DNA from: Actinoalloteichus hymeniacidonis
GTDB taxonomy: Bacteria; Actinomycetota; Actinomycetes; Mycobacteriales; Pseudonocardiaceae
Length of the DNA: 64,000 bases
Direction: 5' to 3'
Assembly (NCBI RefSeq): GCF_014203365.1
Contig: NZ_JACHIS010000001.1
Location: 806,001-870,000, forward strand
The notes beneath the pieces are model-generated. The model was not told where the DNA came from. It worked only from the letters and a program-made list of their open reading frames with translations, and did not search any database. Positions 1 to 8,704 of this stretch are shown piece after piece. The translations under genes and the position numbers were made by a program. The stretch's first letter is position 1. The number at the start of each line of letters is the position of its first letter.

Positions 1-584
1 ACGACTCCGGATCGGTCCGGGTGGCGGGCAAGCCCCTGCGACCGGGGAACCCGGCGGCGGCGATGGCGGCAGGCATCGCGCTGGTGCCGGAGGACCGACG
101 CCAGCAGGGGCTGGTGATGGAGCTGTCGGTGCAGCGCAACGCCACCCTGACCCGGTTATGGAACCTGGCCCGCTTCGGCTGGTTGTCCGGCCGCAGCGAA
201 CGGGAACACGCCACCGAGTGGTCCCGCAGGCTCCAGGTCAAGGCCGAGCACATCACCGACGCCGTCTCGACGCTGTCCGGCGGCAACCAGCAGAAGGTGG
301 TGCTGGCCAAATGGTTGGCCACCGACCCGGCCGTGCTGATCGTCGACGAGCCGACCAGGGGAATCGACGTCGGCACGAAATCCGAGGTACACCGCCTGCT
401 GTCCGAGTTGGCCGGAGAGGGAATGGCCGTGATCATGGTGTCCAGCGAACTCCCGGAGGTGCTCGGCATGGCCGATCGGGTGCTGGTGATGCACGAGGGG
501 CGGCTGGTCGCCGATATCCCCCGTGCCCGCGCCGATGAGAACAGCGTGATGGCGGCGGCGACCGGCGGGCAGGACCGGCGGTGA
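1..584 (+). CDS. Sugar ABC transporter ATP-binding protein, C-terminal part (cut by window edge)
   Basis: Nucleotide-binding subunit of a carbohydrate importer of the CUT2 (RbsA/MglA) class. The reading frame (starting at base 3) is open to the left edge, so only about 190 residues are present; family members are near 500 residues. Visible are the ABC signature LSGGNQQK (about 273-296), Walker B VLIVDEP shortly after, and a switch-type segment [13 protein letters not shown], all belonging to the second ATPase half. The stop codon overlaps the GTG of the permease gene (GTGA), which implies coupled translation. The sugar is not visible in this fragment; rhamnose is inferred from the binding protein at the end of the operon. 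Confidence 0.9.
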   Translation, partial: DSGSVRVAGKPLRPGNPAAAMAAGIALVPEDRRQQGLVMELSVQRNATLTRLWNLARFGWLSGRSEREHATEWSRRLQVKAEHITDAVSTLSGGNQQKVVLAKWLATDPAVLIVDEPTRGIDVGTKSEVHRLLSELAGEGMAVIMVSSELPEVLGMADRVLVMHEGRLVADIPRARADENSVMAAATGGQDRR

Positions 585-1633
585 GCACCTCGGTGTCCAC
601 ACCGGACTCGACGGCCTCCGGCGATCGGGGCGTCGGTGCCCTGCTGCGCAGACTATTGGTGGCCAGGGAGATGGGCGTACTCCTCGCCCTGGCGCTGTTG
701 TTGGCGGCCACCCTCACCGTCAACCCGAGGTTCCTGACCGGACAGAGCCTGCGTGACCTGCTGCTGGGCGCGTCGATCCTGGTGGTCCTGGCCGCCGGGC
801 AGGCCATGGTGATCATCACCAGGAACGTCGATCTCTCGGTCGGCTCGGTGCTGGGCTTATCGGCCTACGCCACCGGCACACTCTTGGTGGTGGCACCGGG
901 GATCCCGTTGCCGCTGGTGGTGCTGTTCGGGATGCTCGTCGGTGCCGCCTGTGGGCTGTTCAACGGTGCGGTCGTCGCCGTGGCCAGGGTGCCGTCGCTG
1001 GTGGTCACCCTCGGCACCATGTACATGTTCCGGGGGCTCGACTCGATCTGGGCCGCCTCCTCCGGACGCCTGCAGATCAACGCCGCCGACCTGCCCGCAG
1101 GCTTCGCCTCGGCCGGGACCACGGCATTTCTGGGCATCCCGATCCTCGCGATCGGCGCCATCCTCGTGGTACTCGCGGTCGGCGATTTCCTGCGCTCCTA
1201 CCGCAGCGGCCGGGAGCTGTATGCGATCGGCTCCGACGGCGTCGCGGCCGGGCTGTCCGGCATCCCGGTCGGCCGCCGCACCCTGACCGCCTTCGTGGTC
1301 AACGGGATGCTCGCCGGATTGGGCGGAGTCATGTACGCCGCCAGATTCGGCACCCTCGACGCGACCGCCGGGACCGGGCTGGAACTCCAGGTGGTCGCGG
1401 CCGTGGTCATCGGTGGCGTCGCCATCACCGGCGGCAGCGGCAGTGTGTGGGGCGCCGCGATCGGTGCTGTCCTGCTCACCGTCATCGGCGCCGCCCTGCC
1501 GCAGCTGGGTGTGAGCGCGTTCTGGCAACAGGCGTCGATCGGCGCCCTGATCCTGCTGGCCATCGGCTTGGACCGTGCGCTGGCGCTGCGCACCGCACGC
1601 AGATTGAGGAGGTGGGACACGCATGCCTCCTGA
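581..1633 (+). CDS. Sugar ABC transporter permease (CUT2, BPD_transp_2 family), first of two
   Basis: Integral membrane subunit of the same importer, 350 residues, about the usual length for CUT2 permeases. It has roughly eight to ten hydrophobic segments starting near residue 27, and the family motif region around [18 protein letters not shown], where CUT2 permeases carry a conserved DLSVG. A glycine-rich stretch near the C-terminus ([19 protein letters not shown]) is also typical. The GTG start overlaps the ATPase stop by four bases and the gene overlaps the second permease by 11 bases. It probably forms a heterodimeric channel with the next product. RhaP is the likely equivalent in rhamnose systems, by context only. 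Confidence 0.9.
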   Translation: MSTSVSTPDSTASGDRGVGALLRRLLVAREMGVLLALALLLAATLTVNPRFLTGQSLRDLLLGASILVVLAAGQAMVIITRNVDLSVGSVLGLSAYATGTLLVVAPGIPLPLVVLFGMLVGAACGLFNGAVVAVARVPSLVVTLGTMYMFRGLDSIWAASSGRLQINAADLPAGFASAGTTAFLGIPILAIGAILVVLAVGDFLRSYRSGRELYAIGSDGVAAGLSGIPVGRRTLTAFVVNGMLAGLGGVMYAARFGTLDATAGTGLELQVVAAVVIGGVAITGGSGSVWGAAIGAVLLTVIGAALPQLGVSAFWQQASIGALILLAIGLDRALALRTARRLRRWDTHAS

Positions 1634-2693
1634 GACGAGACAGCCTGCCCGCAGGCGCACGTTGCCGACCTGGGACTTCGCCATCGTCGGCGTGCTGCTG
1701 GCGGTGCTGGTGACAGCAGGCTTGAGCGTCGAGGGCTTCGCCGCCAGCCGCAACATCGGTTTCCTACTGCTCGACGTGCTGGTGATCGCCCTGATCGCCC
1801 TACCACTGACCCTGGTGGTGGTGACCGGGGAGATCGACCTCTCGGTGGCCAGCACCGTCGGCCTGACCAGCGCGGTGATGGGTTCGCTGTGGGTGTCGGG
1901 GCTGTCGCTGGAATTGATCGTGGTGCTGTGCATCCTGCTCGGCGGGGTACTCGGTGCGGTCAACGGACTACTGGTCACCGGGTTCGGCCTGCCGTCGCTG
2001 GCCGTCACCATCGGCACCCTGGCCCTCTATCGCGGACTGGCCTTCGTGGTGCTGGGCGATCAGGCCGTCGCCGACTTCCCCGCCGACTGGACCGGCTGGG
2101 CGATCGGCAGCCTGGGCGACACCGGAATCCCCAACGCCGTGCTGCCCCTGGTGCTGCTGGCGGCCGTCTTCATCGTGGTCCTGCATGCCACCCCGATCGG
2201 CCGCGGCCTCTATGCGATGGGCAACAACACCGAGGCGGCGGTCTTCGCGGGTATCGCGGTGCGACGCACCAAGTTCTGGCTGTTCGTCGCCACCGGTGCG
2301 GTGTCCGGGCTCGGCGGCGTGTTCTGGACCCTGCGGTTCGCCAGCGCCAGGGCGGACAACGCCACCGGCCTGGAACTACTGGTCGTGGCAGCGGTCCTGC
2401 TGGGCGGGGTGTCGATCTTCGGCGGCAGCGGTGGGCTGTTCGGCGTGCTCGCCGCGGTACTGCTGCTGGGTTCGCTCCGCAACGCCCTGCAACTGGTCAA
2501 CGTCTCCTCGGACGCCCTGAACGTCCTCACCGGCCTGCTCCTGATCATCTCGGTGGTGGTGCCCGCCGTCCTCGCCCGACGCCGAAGTCGCCGACGACCC
2601 CGTGGCCGGCCTGCTGTCGCCGGTAGCGCGACGAGTACCAACGGGCCCTCTCCCGAAGCCGAGTCCGCCGACCGAACGAAAGGCACGACATGA
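1623..2693 (+). CDS. Sugar ABC transporter permease (CUT2, BPD_transp_2 family), second of two
   Basis: Second membrane subunit of the importer, 356 residues, with the conserved GEIDLSVAST motif after the second hydrophobic segment and the GGVSIFGGSGG motif near the end, both typical of this permease family. The ATG lies inside the end of the first permease gene and is preceded by a GAGGAGG-type ribosome site about nine bases upstream, which supports this start. The C-terminal 40 residues are a charged, low-complexity cytosolic tail. The stop overlaps the ATG of the binding-protein gene (ATGA). Likely RhaQ-equivalent, by context. Confidence 0.9.
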   Translation: MPPETRQPARRRTLPTWDFAIVGVLLAVLVTAGLSVEGFAASRNIGFLLLDVLVIALIALPLTLVVVTGEIDLSVASTVGLTSAVMGSLWVSGLSLELIVVLCILLGGVLGAVNGLLVTGFGLPSLAVTIGTLALYRGLAFVVLGDQAVADFPADWTGWAIGSLGDTGIPNAVLPLVLLAAVFIVVLHATPIGRGLYAMGNNTEAAVFAGIAVRRTKFWLFVATGAVSGLGGVFWTLRFASARADNATGLELLVVAAVLLGGVSIFGGSGGLFGVLAAVLLLGSLRNALQLVNVSSDALNVLTGLLLIISVVVPAVLARRRSRRRPRGRPAVAGSATSTNGPSPEAESADRTKGTT

Positions 2694-3772
2694 GTCACCT
2701 GCCCAGTTCCCGCGTCCTAACCGCGACAGCGGTGGTCGGAGCCGCAGTGCTGTTCGTCTCGGCCTGCGGCGGCGGCACCACCCGAGGCTCCGAGACCGCC
2801 GATGGCGGCAGCGGGCCGACCGCGACCGGCGAGGCCGACCCCGACGCGGAGATCCCCGCCGGGCTGTCGGTGACCTTCCTGCCCAAACAGCTCAACAACC
2901 CCTACTTCGGCGTGGCCGACGCGGGCGGCGAAGAGGCGGTCACGGAGTTCGAGGGTGAGTACAGCGAGGTGGGCCCGTCCGAGGCCAGCGCGTCCTCCCA
3001 GGTCAGCTACATCAACACCCTCACCCAGCAGGGCGTCGACGTCATCGCCACCTCGGCGAACGACCCGAACGCGATCTGCGGGGCGCTCAACCAGGCACGG
3101 GAGGGCGGCGCGAAGGTCGTCACCTTCGACTCCGACACCGACCCCGGTTGCCGGGACGTCTTCATCAACCAGGCATCCGCCGAAGGCATCTCTTCGGCGC
3201 AGATCGACATGCTCGTCGAGGAGATCGGCGAATCCGGCGAGGTCGCCTTCCTCTCGGCGACGGCGAACGCCACCAACCAGAACCTGTGGATCGAGCTGAT
3301 GGAGGAACAGCTCGCCGAGGAGTACCCGGACATCGAGGTGGTCGCTACCGTCTACGGCGATGACGAGGACGAGAAGTCCTTCCAGGAGACCCAGGGTCTA
3401 CTCCAGACCCACGGCGACCTCGACGCCATCATCTCGCCCACCACCGTCGGCCTGGCCGCGGCCGCCCGCTACCTGTCCGGCTCGGAATTCCAGGGTGAGG
3501 TGACCCTGACCGGCCTCGGCACCCCCAACCAGATGCGTGCCTTCATCGAGGACGGCACCGTCAACCGCTTCGCCCTCTGGAACCCCGCCGACCTCGGCTA
3601 CCTTGCCGCCTACGCGGGCGCGGCCCTGTCCGCAGGCCAGATCGTCGGCGCCGAGGGCGACACCTTCACCGCAGGTCGCCTAGGCGACTACACCGTCGGC
3701 GCCGACGGCGAGATCGTCCTCGGCGACCCGACGGTGTTCACCAGCGAGAACATCGAGGAGTTCGATTTCTAG
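2690..3772 (+). CDS. rhaS: Rhamnose ABC transporter substrate-binding lipoprotein (RhaS-like)
   Basis: Extracytoplasmic periplasmic-binding-protein-like lipoprotein of 360 residues. A signal peptide of about 25 residues ends in the lipobox VSAC with Cys26, so the mature protein is probably lipid-anchored. The body matches the Peripla_BP_4 fold, with segments recalled from rhamnose-binding RhaS proteins: FLPKQLNNPYFGVA, SYINTLTQQGVD, TFDSDTDPGC, FINQASAEGI, SATANATNQN and TGLGTPNQMRAF. It is last in the operon and is followed by two hairpins. Rhamnose specificity is a family inference; another deoxyhexose or an autoinducer-2-like ligand is not excluded. No rhamnose catabolic gene lies in the window. 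Confidence 0.85.
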   Translation: MSHLPSSRVLTATAVVGAAVLFVSACGGGTTRGSETADGGSGPTATGEADPDAEIPAGLSVTFLPKQLNNPYFGVADAGGEEAVTEFEGEYSEVGPSEASASSQVSYINTLTQQGVDVIATSANDPNAICGALNQAREGGAKVVTFDSDTDPGCRDVFINQASAEGISSAQIDMLVEEIGESGEVAFLSATANATNQNLWIELMEEQLAEEYPDIEVVATVYGDDEDEKSFQETQGLLQTHGDLDAIISPTTVGLAAAARYLSGSEFQGEVTLTGLGTPNQMRAFIEDGTVNRFALWNPADLGYLAAYAGAALSAGQIVGAEGDTFTAGRLGDYTVGADGEIVLGDPTVFTSENIEEFDF

Positions 3773-3780
3773 GGATCTCT

Positions 3781-3808
3781 CCGGCTGCTTTGGCTTTGAG
3801 GCAGCCGG
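3781..3808 (+). terminator. Hairpin after the sugar transporter operon
   Basis: Eight-base perfect stem (CCGGCTGC with GCAGCCGG, 3781-3788 and 3801-3808) with a 12-base loop, starting 8 bases after the rhaS stop. It has no long T run, as is common in actinomycetes. Confidence 0.55.
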
Positions 3809-3826
3809 TTCGGGCCGAGATTGGGA

Positions 3827-3859
3827 GCGGGCGCCGATCCAGGGTGGATCGGCGCCCGC
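3827..3859. terminator. Strong bidirectional hairpin between convergent genes
   Basis: Perfect 15-base stem (3827-3841 and 3845-3859) with a three-base loop GGG. It sits between the transporter operon on the plus strand and the secreted-protein gene on the minus strand, so it can serve both. Confidence 0.75.
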
Positions 3860-3884
3860 CGCATAGTCAGCCGGTGCCTGCCGG

Positions 3885-5858
3885 TCAGCCCGTCTCGGTG
3901 AGCGTCACCGCGTGGCCGTCGAACTCGGCCAATGGATCGGTGTTTGGTTCATCGCCTTCCGACAGCGATTGCGACTGCGCCAAGGGACCCGTGTCGGGAT
4001 AAGCCGAGCGGTACACGTACAACTCATCGGCGAAACCCACGAAGTTGATCAGCAGGTATCCGTCCGAGTTGCGCAGGACAGCCGCATCGGTCGAGGTGGG
4101 GTAGGCAGTCCCGGTCCGGCTATCGACAAGCTGAGTCCATTCGCCGTACTTCGTGTTGTCGAAGAGGTCCTGGACCGCGACCCAGAGGTAGTCATCGGAG
4201 CCGCGTGCGACGACGGTTACTCGGTCGCCATTGCGGATGACCGTTGCTGGGCTGCCGGTGAACTCTCGGCCCTCTCCGACCGCCGACCAACCCGCGTCGA
4301 GGGTCTCCTCCCGAAGCTCGTGGATACGGGCATCAGGACCACGTGCGAAGACGCGCAGCTTGCCGGCCGAGTCGACCACCAGACTGGGCTTGCCGCCGAA
4401 ACCGGTGCCGGGCAACGTGATCCATGCCGTCGCCACACCATCCTCGATGGTGGTGAACTGCAACGTGCCCTGGGAATCGCGGGCGACGACGTAGATCCGC
4501 TGGTCCGCGGCGACTACTCCGAAATCGGAGGTCAGATCGGAGCCGCCGATCAGTCGCCAACCGGTGCTGCCCAATTCGCGATACAGCAGTCCGCCGTCCT
4601 CGCTCACCGCGATGGCAGCCACCGTCTGATCCGCCGTCTCGACCAGCTGCGCGGGGCCCGGTGTCCAGCCGCCGAGTGAGGTGAAGCCCCATTCGTCGTC
4701 GCGGGTCACCTGCCAGGTTGTGGAGTCCGTTCCGTGCGCCAGCCGATGGATCTCACCGTCCGCGCTGCGGAGGGCGGAAGGCTGGCCGGCGAAGCGACGA
4801 TCCCGATCCGGGATGGTGTAGATAAACCTGGTCGGGTCATCCGGATAGCTCTGCAACGCCTCGAGCAATCTGCCGGAGGACTCATTGAAGTAGATCCGAA
4901 TAAGACCGTCGGAGCCCTCGATCATGCTGGTTGCATGGGAACGGTCGTTCTCCGGCGTCGGCGCACTGGGTACCGCAGTCGAATCATAGGTGCAGGTTGC
5001 GCCGTCGGCGGTGATGTCCCGATACCCGGACCAGCCGGTGCCGATCAGCTTCTCGAAATTCGCGCCGGTCTCCCAACCATCGGTGTTCCGGTCCCACCGA
5101 TAGCCGACCAGGTTCCCGGTCGATTCATCAACCCCATAGACCAGATCCGCGCCGATGGAGAACAGATGTGAGTGATCCCAGCTGCCGCCGGCAGGCTGGG
5201 CGTATTCCAGCCAGCGTTGTGACCCGTGGTGGTACTGGAAACGGAGAAGAGTGTCGTCGGGTTTGCGGGCATACAGCACGCCGTCTCCGGCCGCGAAGAT
5301 CAGGTCATACTGTTCCCAACCGGTGTCGATCACCTCGCGGTACACCGGCCAGCTGTCATCACGTCGATCGGGTTGCGAGACCGTCAGGGCGCCGTCCGCG
5401 TCGACGGCGAACACCATGCCCTGGCTGTCGGCAGTGATCAGGTCGCGGTTCGCTGACTGGGTCCAGCGGGCCCAGCCGTCCTCGTCGATGATGCGGTACC
5501 GCCTGCCGTTGGGATTCGGCTTCCAGGCCCGGTCCTCGAGTTCCAGGTACCACAGTTGGCCGTTCGGGTAGGCCTGGAGGACACCGCCGTCCGGCAGCCC
5601 GATGGGCGGTCCCGACCAGTTCGGAGTCAGCCGCGTGTCCGGCCCCCAGGACGGTGTATCCGAGAGAACGTCCTGCTGCTCCGCCAGCCACAGCGAACGA
5701 TCGAACCCGTGGGTGAAGATGTTCGCGGTGGACAGACAGGTCCGCGCATCGAGGTCGGTCTCCGCAGCGGGTTGCTGCGCACCGGCCGGTACCGAGGTTA
5801 GGGTTGTACCAGCGAGAACAAATAATAGGGTGAGTGCCGAGCCTGTTCTCCTCGGCAT
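3885..5858 (-). CDS. Secreted beta-propeller / tachylectin-like repeat protein, function unknown
   Basis: Predicted exported protein, 657 residues from the ATG chosen here. This start places a clean signal peptide (RR, then LTLLFVLAGTTLTSVPAGA) at the N-terminus; an ATG at 5918 would add 20 residues, and neither start has a clear ribosome site. The N-terminal third has tachylectin-2-like repeats with recurring aromatic motifs (YPNGQLWYLE, DGWARW, DGVLYARK, GTGWSGYRDI). The rest has regularly spaced repeats of a second propeller type (STGWRLIG, GLLYREL, RPDARIHEL-like). Such folds usually bind sugars; no catalytic motif is visible. It stands alone between a convergent transporter operon and an AT-richer upstream region, which suggests recent gain. 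Confidence 0.7.
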   Translation of the reverse strand: MPRRTGSALTLLFVLAGTTLTSVPAGAQQPAAETDLDARTCLSTANIFTHGFDRSLWLAEQQDVLSDTPSWGPDTRLTPNWSGPPIGLPDGGVLQAYPNGQLWYLELEDRAWKPNPNGRRYRIIDEDGWARWTQSANRDLITADSQGMVFAVDADGALTVSQPDRRDDSWPVYREVIDTGWEQYDLIFAAGDGVLYARKPDDTLLRFQYHHGSQRWLEYAQPAGGSWDHSHLFSIGADLVYGVDESTGNLVGYRWDRNTDGWETGANFEKLIGTGWSGYRDITADGATCTYDSTAVPSAPTPENDRSHATSMIEGSDGLIRIYFNESSGRLLEALQSYPDDPTRFIYTIPDRDRRFAGQPSALRSADGEIHRLAHGTDSTTWQVTRDDEWGFTSLGGWTPGPAQLVETADQTVAAIAVSEDGGLLYRELGSTGWRLIGGSDLTSDFGVVAADQRIYVVARDSQGTLQFTTIEDGVATAWITLPGTGFGGKPSLVVDSAGKLRVFARGPDARIHELREETLDAGWSAVGEGREFTGSPATVIRNGDRVTVVARGSDDYLWVAVQDLFDNTKYGEWTQLVDSRTGTAYPTSTDAAVLRNSDGYLLINFVGFADELYVYRSAYPDTGPLAQSQSLSEGDEPNTDPLAEFDGHAVTLTETG

Positions 5859-6162
5859 TCGAGATGAGTGCACTTGCGCTACCCCTCTTGGGCTGTACGG
5901 CAAACCGGCGTTCGCCATCGAAGAGTGTCGCAGAGCATGGCGGGTGTTTTAGAAAAACTTTAAATAGGTGGCGGATGGTTATTTACTTTCTGCAGGTTCG
6001 GCTAGCGTATGGTTGACAACTCGAACAACTATTGAAGAGCAGGCTCGGCCGTCAGAAGGGATCGAGAGCCCGGCAACAGGGCGATGGTGTGGTCGAGCGT
6101 GATCGTGCCTTCGTTAGTCCGCAGTCGTGCGGCGTCGAACTGATTGAATCGGAGCGGGTCAG

Positions 6163-6606
6163 ATGAGTGCCGCTGTGGAATTCCAGATGCACCGCATTGG
6201 CGGAGAAATAGTCAACCTCGCCAGCTTGCTCGACATGGTCCCGGACAATGATTGGGTGTGGTCCGTACTGGAGTTCGACGGACTTGGGCAGGTGCCTGCC
6301 GACCTCGGGTACGAGGAGTTCCGCGAGACAGTGCTCTCCTCGCCGCAGGGGTATGTCATGTCGTGGCGCGAGCTTCGAGCATTCGCGGCTGGTGTCCGGC
6401 AGTGTTTCGATCTCACCCTGGTGGCGGTGCGAGACCGTCGCGTGCTCGACTCAGATCGGTTCGCTGCCAACGACTTTCGGGCTTGCGCTGCGGTCCTCAC
6501 CGCAAGCGATAGCACGTATTGGTCTGTAGAGGCCGACGCCGAATTCGAGAGAACATGCCAGCTGGTGGCACGGGTGCGATCCCGCTACGGATCTGCGCTC
6601 CGGTGA
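6163..6606 (+). CDS. Hypothetical protein, 147 residues
   Basis: I do not recognise the family. The product is small, soluble and acidic, without signal peptide or membrane segment. A purine-rich GGAGCGG about five bases before the ATG supports the start. It begins with a repeated EFQMHRIGGEIVNL / LLDMVPDNDWVWSV pattern and ends in a basic helix. Size, acidity and isolation in a lower-GC stretch recall orphan immunity proteins of actinobacterial polymorphic-toxin systems, but no toxin lies next to it. That reading is a guess. Confidence 0.55.
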   Translation: MSAAVEFQMHRIGGEIVNLASLLDMVPDNDWVWSVLEFDGLGQVPADLGYEEFRETVLSSPQGYVMSWRELRAFAAGVRQCFDLTLVAVRDRRVLDSDRFAANDFRACAAVLTASDSTYWSVEADAEFERTCQLVARVRSRYGSALR

Positions 6607-6751
6607 GGCACCTGTTGTAGTGATCCAAACATGGATCGGCGGCGGGCTCCTCGGCTAGTACGGGATGCGAGATAGACGGGCCACCGTGACCCCGGTCATC
6701 CGCCCGCCCGGTTTGTCAGCGGTTGCGGACTTTCCAGCCCGCGTAGCCCGC

Positions 6752-6757
6752 TATCGT
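6752..6757 (+). promoter_or_regulatory. Candidate -10 element for a leaderless ABC ATPase transcript
   Basis: TATCGT ends six bases before the GTG at 6764, the spacing expected when transcription starts at the start codon itself. This is the main argument for the shorter ATPase start. Confidence 0.45.
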
Positions 6758-6763
6758 GATCAG

Positions 6764-7642
6764 GTGCTGACGGTGCGTGGACTGACGAAGACCTACGGGG
6801 GCCGTCGGGTCGTCGACCAGGTCAGCTTCGAACTACAGCCCGGGACGGTGACCGCGTTCCTCGGGCCCAACGGTGCGGGCAAGTCCACGACCCTGCGGAT
6901 GATCAGTGGCCTGACGATTCCCGATGCGGGCGAGACCTTCGTGGCGGGCAGGCCGTTTCGGAGGTGGCCGAACCCTGCGCATGTCGCGGGGGTGCTGCTC
7001 GACGCGGCCGCCGTGCATCCGGGGCGGACCGGGCGTTCTCATCTGCGGAACGCCGCGTTGCTCGCCGGGCTGTCGAAGAACCGTGTTGACGAGGTGTTAT
7101 CCGTCGTCGGCCTAGGAGATGCCGGGGGTCGGCGGATCGGCGGGTACAGCCTCGGGATGCGGCAGCGGCTCGGGCTGGCGCAGGCGCTGCTGACCAATCC
7201 GCCGATGCTGATCCTCGACGAGCCGATCAACGGGCTCGATCCCGAGGGGATTCGATCGGTCCGACTACTGCTGCGCGACTATGCGCGGCGCGGCGGCACG
7301 GCATTGCTGTCCAGCCATGTGCTGTCCGAGGTGGACCAGACCGCCGACCGGGTGTTGGTGATCGGGTCCGGTCGGATCGTGGCCGACGGGCCTTTGAGCG
7401 AGCTGACCACCTCGCATCGCAGCGTGGTGCGCGCACCCGACATGAACCGCCTCGCCTCGGTGTTGACCTCGGCAGGCATCGCCGTACAGCCTGCCGCCGA
7501 CGGACATCTCGCCGCGGATGCCACCGTCGACCGCGTGTCCGAGGTGACCTTCTCCGCCGGGGTCCGGCTGCTCGGGCTCGCGCAGGAGAGCGTGAACCTG
7601 GAAGACCTCTTCTTCCGACTGACCGGGGAGAACACCCGATGA
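6764..7642 (+). CDS. ABC transporter ATP-binding protein (ABC-2 exporter type)
   Basis: Cytoplasmic ATPase of a two-component exporter, 292 residues. Walker A GPNGAGKST is at residues 34-42, the signature YSLGMRQRLGLAQ near 130 and Walker B LILDEPINGLDP near 150, followed by an LSSHVLSEV switch region; order and length fit drug/peptide exporter ATPases (DrrA, BcrA-like). The GTG start is preferred over an ATG at 6665 because the protein then begins directly with the conserved LTVRGLTKTYGG, and a -10-like hexamer lies six bases upstream. The stop overlaps the ATG of the permease (ATGA). Substrate is unknown. Confidence 0.9.
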   Translation: MLTVRGLTKTYGGRRVVDQVSFELQPGTVTAFLGPNGAGKSTTLRMISGLTIPDAGETFVAGRPFRRWPNPAHVAGVLLDAAAVHPGRTGRSHLRNAALLAGLSKNRVDEVLSVVGLGDAGGRRIGGYSLGMRQRLGLAQALLTNPPMLILDEPINGLDPEGIRSVRLLLRDYARRGGTALLSSHVLSEVDQTADRVLVIGSGRIVADGPLSELTTSHRSVVRAPDMNRLASVLTSAGIAVQPAADGHLAADATVDRVSEVTFSAGVRLLGLAQESVNLEDLFFRLTGENTR

Positions 7643-8682
7643 CGGGTCCTTACGCCCAGCCGCCCGCGCCGATGAACGGGCCGGGCCCGATGGGACCGCC
7701 CCCGCACGCACCACCCGGCGGGTACGCACCGCCGATGCCGGGGTCACCGCCGCCGCAGACGGGTCCGCAGCCCTTCCCCGGTCAGCCGCATCCCTCACAG
7801 CCGTTCCCGGCCGTTCAACCGCAGCTCGCCCAACAGCAGCCACCCCAACAGCAGCTCGCCCAACAGCAGCCGGCCCAACCGTTTCCCAGCCAGCAGCCGC
7901 CACCGAATCCCGCCGCGCAGCCCGGTTCGACCCCGGAATGGGGCGTTCGCGCGGGCCGTCGAATCGGCTTCGGAACCATGGTGCTCGTCGAGCTGCGCAA
8001 ACTCACGGGCACCCGCTCCGACCGACTGGTGTTGGCACTGGCCCCGGTGCTGTTCTTCGGGCTGGTCGTGGCAGGCGCGCTGCTCAGCGAACGAATGGCC
8101 AGCGCCTACGACCAGATGTACCCGTTCTACCTGTCCGCGCAGATCGGCGTGCTGCTCTTCCACGCCGCGCTGATCAAGCTGGTCGCGGGCGAGTGGCAGT
8201 ACAAGAGCGTGCAGACCACGCTGCTGGTCCAGCCATCCCGACTGCGTTATCTGCTGGCGCAGGGCTCGGTGTTGGGCCTGGTGTGGTTGATCGCCAGCCT
8301 GGTGACCATCGTCGGGTATCCGCCGATCATCGACGCGTCCACCGAGGCCAACCACTATTCATACCTGTTGGGCCACCGGCTCGGCTGGGTCGTGCTCGTC
8401 GTGGTCGTCGCGCTTGCGCTGGGCATGCTTGCCTCGCTGTCCATCGCGCTGCTCATCCCGAACACGGTCGGCGCCTTGGTCGTCTACTTCCTGCTGATGC
8501 CCGCCTTGGCCATGGCTCATGGCATCTTCCCCGACCTCATCGGGTTCATAGCGCCGCTGGAGCTGGCCCGCTACCTGATCAGCCCGGACGCGGACCTCGT
8601 ACCGGGCATCGCCTCCGGATTGCTGTGGACGACGTTGTTCGTGGTCGGGGTGATGAAGCTGACCAAGCGCGACGCCGGGTAG
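7639..8682 (+). CDS. ABC-2 type transporter permease with Pro/Gln-rich N-terminal extension
   Basis: Membrane partner of the preceding ATPase, 347 residues. Residues 1 to about 100 form a Pro/Gln/Gly-rich, probably disordered cytosolic region containing a duplicated LAQQQP unit. Residues about 112-340 carry around six hydrophobic segments starting at ARRIGFGTMVLVELRKLTGT, the usual opening of ABC-2 permeases. The gene is translationally coupled to the ATPase. Pro-rich tails of this kind occur on several actinomycete membrane proteins and often mediate protein contacts. The exported substrate cannot be told from sequence. Confidence 0.85.
   Translation: MTGPYAQPPAPMNGPGPMGPPPHAPPGGYAPPMPGSPPPQTGPQPFPGQPHPSQPFPAVQPQLAQQQPPQQQLAQQQPAQPFPSQQPPPNPAAQPGSTPEWGVRAGRRIGFGTMVLVELRKLTGTRSDRLVLALAPVLFFGLVVAGALLSERMASAYDQMYPFYLSAQIGVLLFHAALIKLVAGEWQYKSVQTTLLVQPSRLRYLLAQGSVLGLVWLIASLVTIVGYPPIIDASTEANHYSYLLGHRLGWVVLVVVVALALGMLASLSIALLIPNTVGALVVYFLLMPALAMAHGIFPDLIGFIAPLELARYLISPDADLVPGIASGLLWTTLFVVGVMKLTKRDAG
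7821..7871 (+). repeat. Direct repeat of 21 bases with 30-base period inside the permease gene
   Basis: The 21 bases at 7821-7841 recur exactly at 7851-7871. The unit encodes QLAQQQP within the Gln-rich extension and keeps the reading frame, consistent with in-frame duplication of a 10-codon block. Confidence 0.8.
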
Positions 8683-8704
8683 CGCTCGAAGCGGAGCTCA
8701 AGGA

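Noticed and set aside
7821-7871. CRISPR-like repeat
   Set aside because: Two copies only, in frame inside a coding region encoding a Gln-rich tract.
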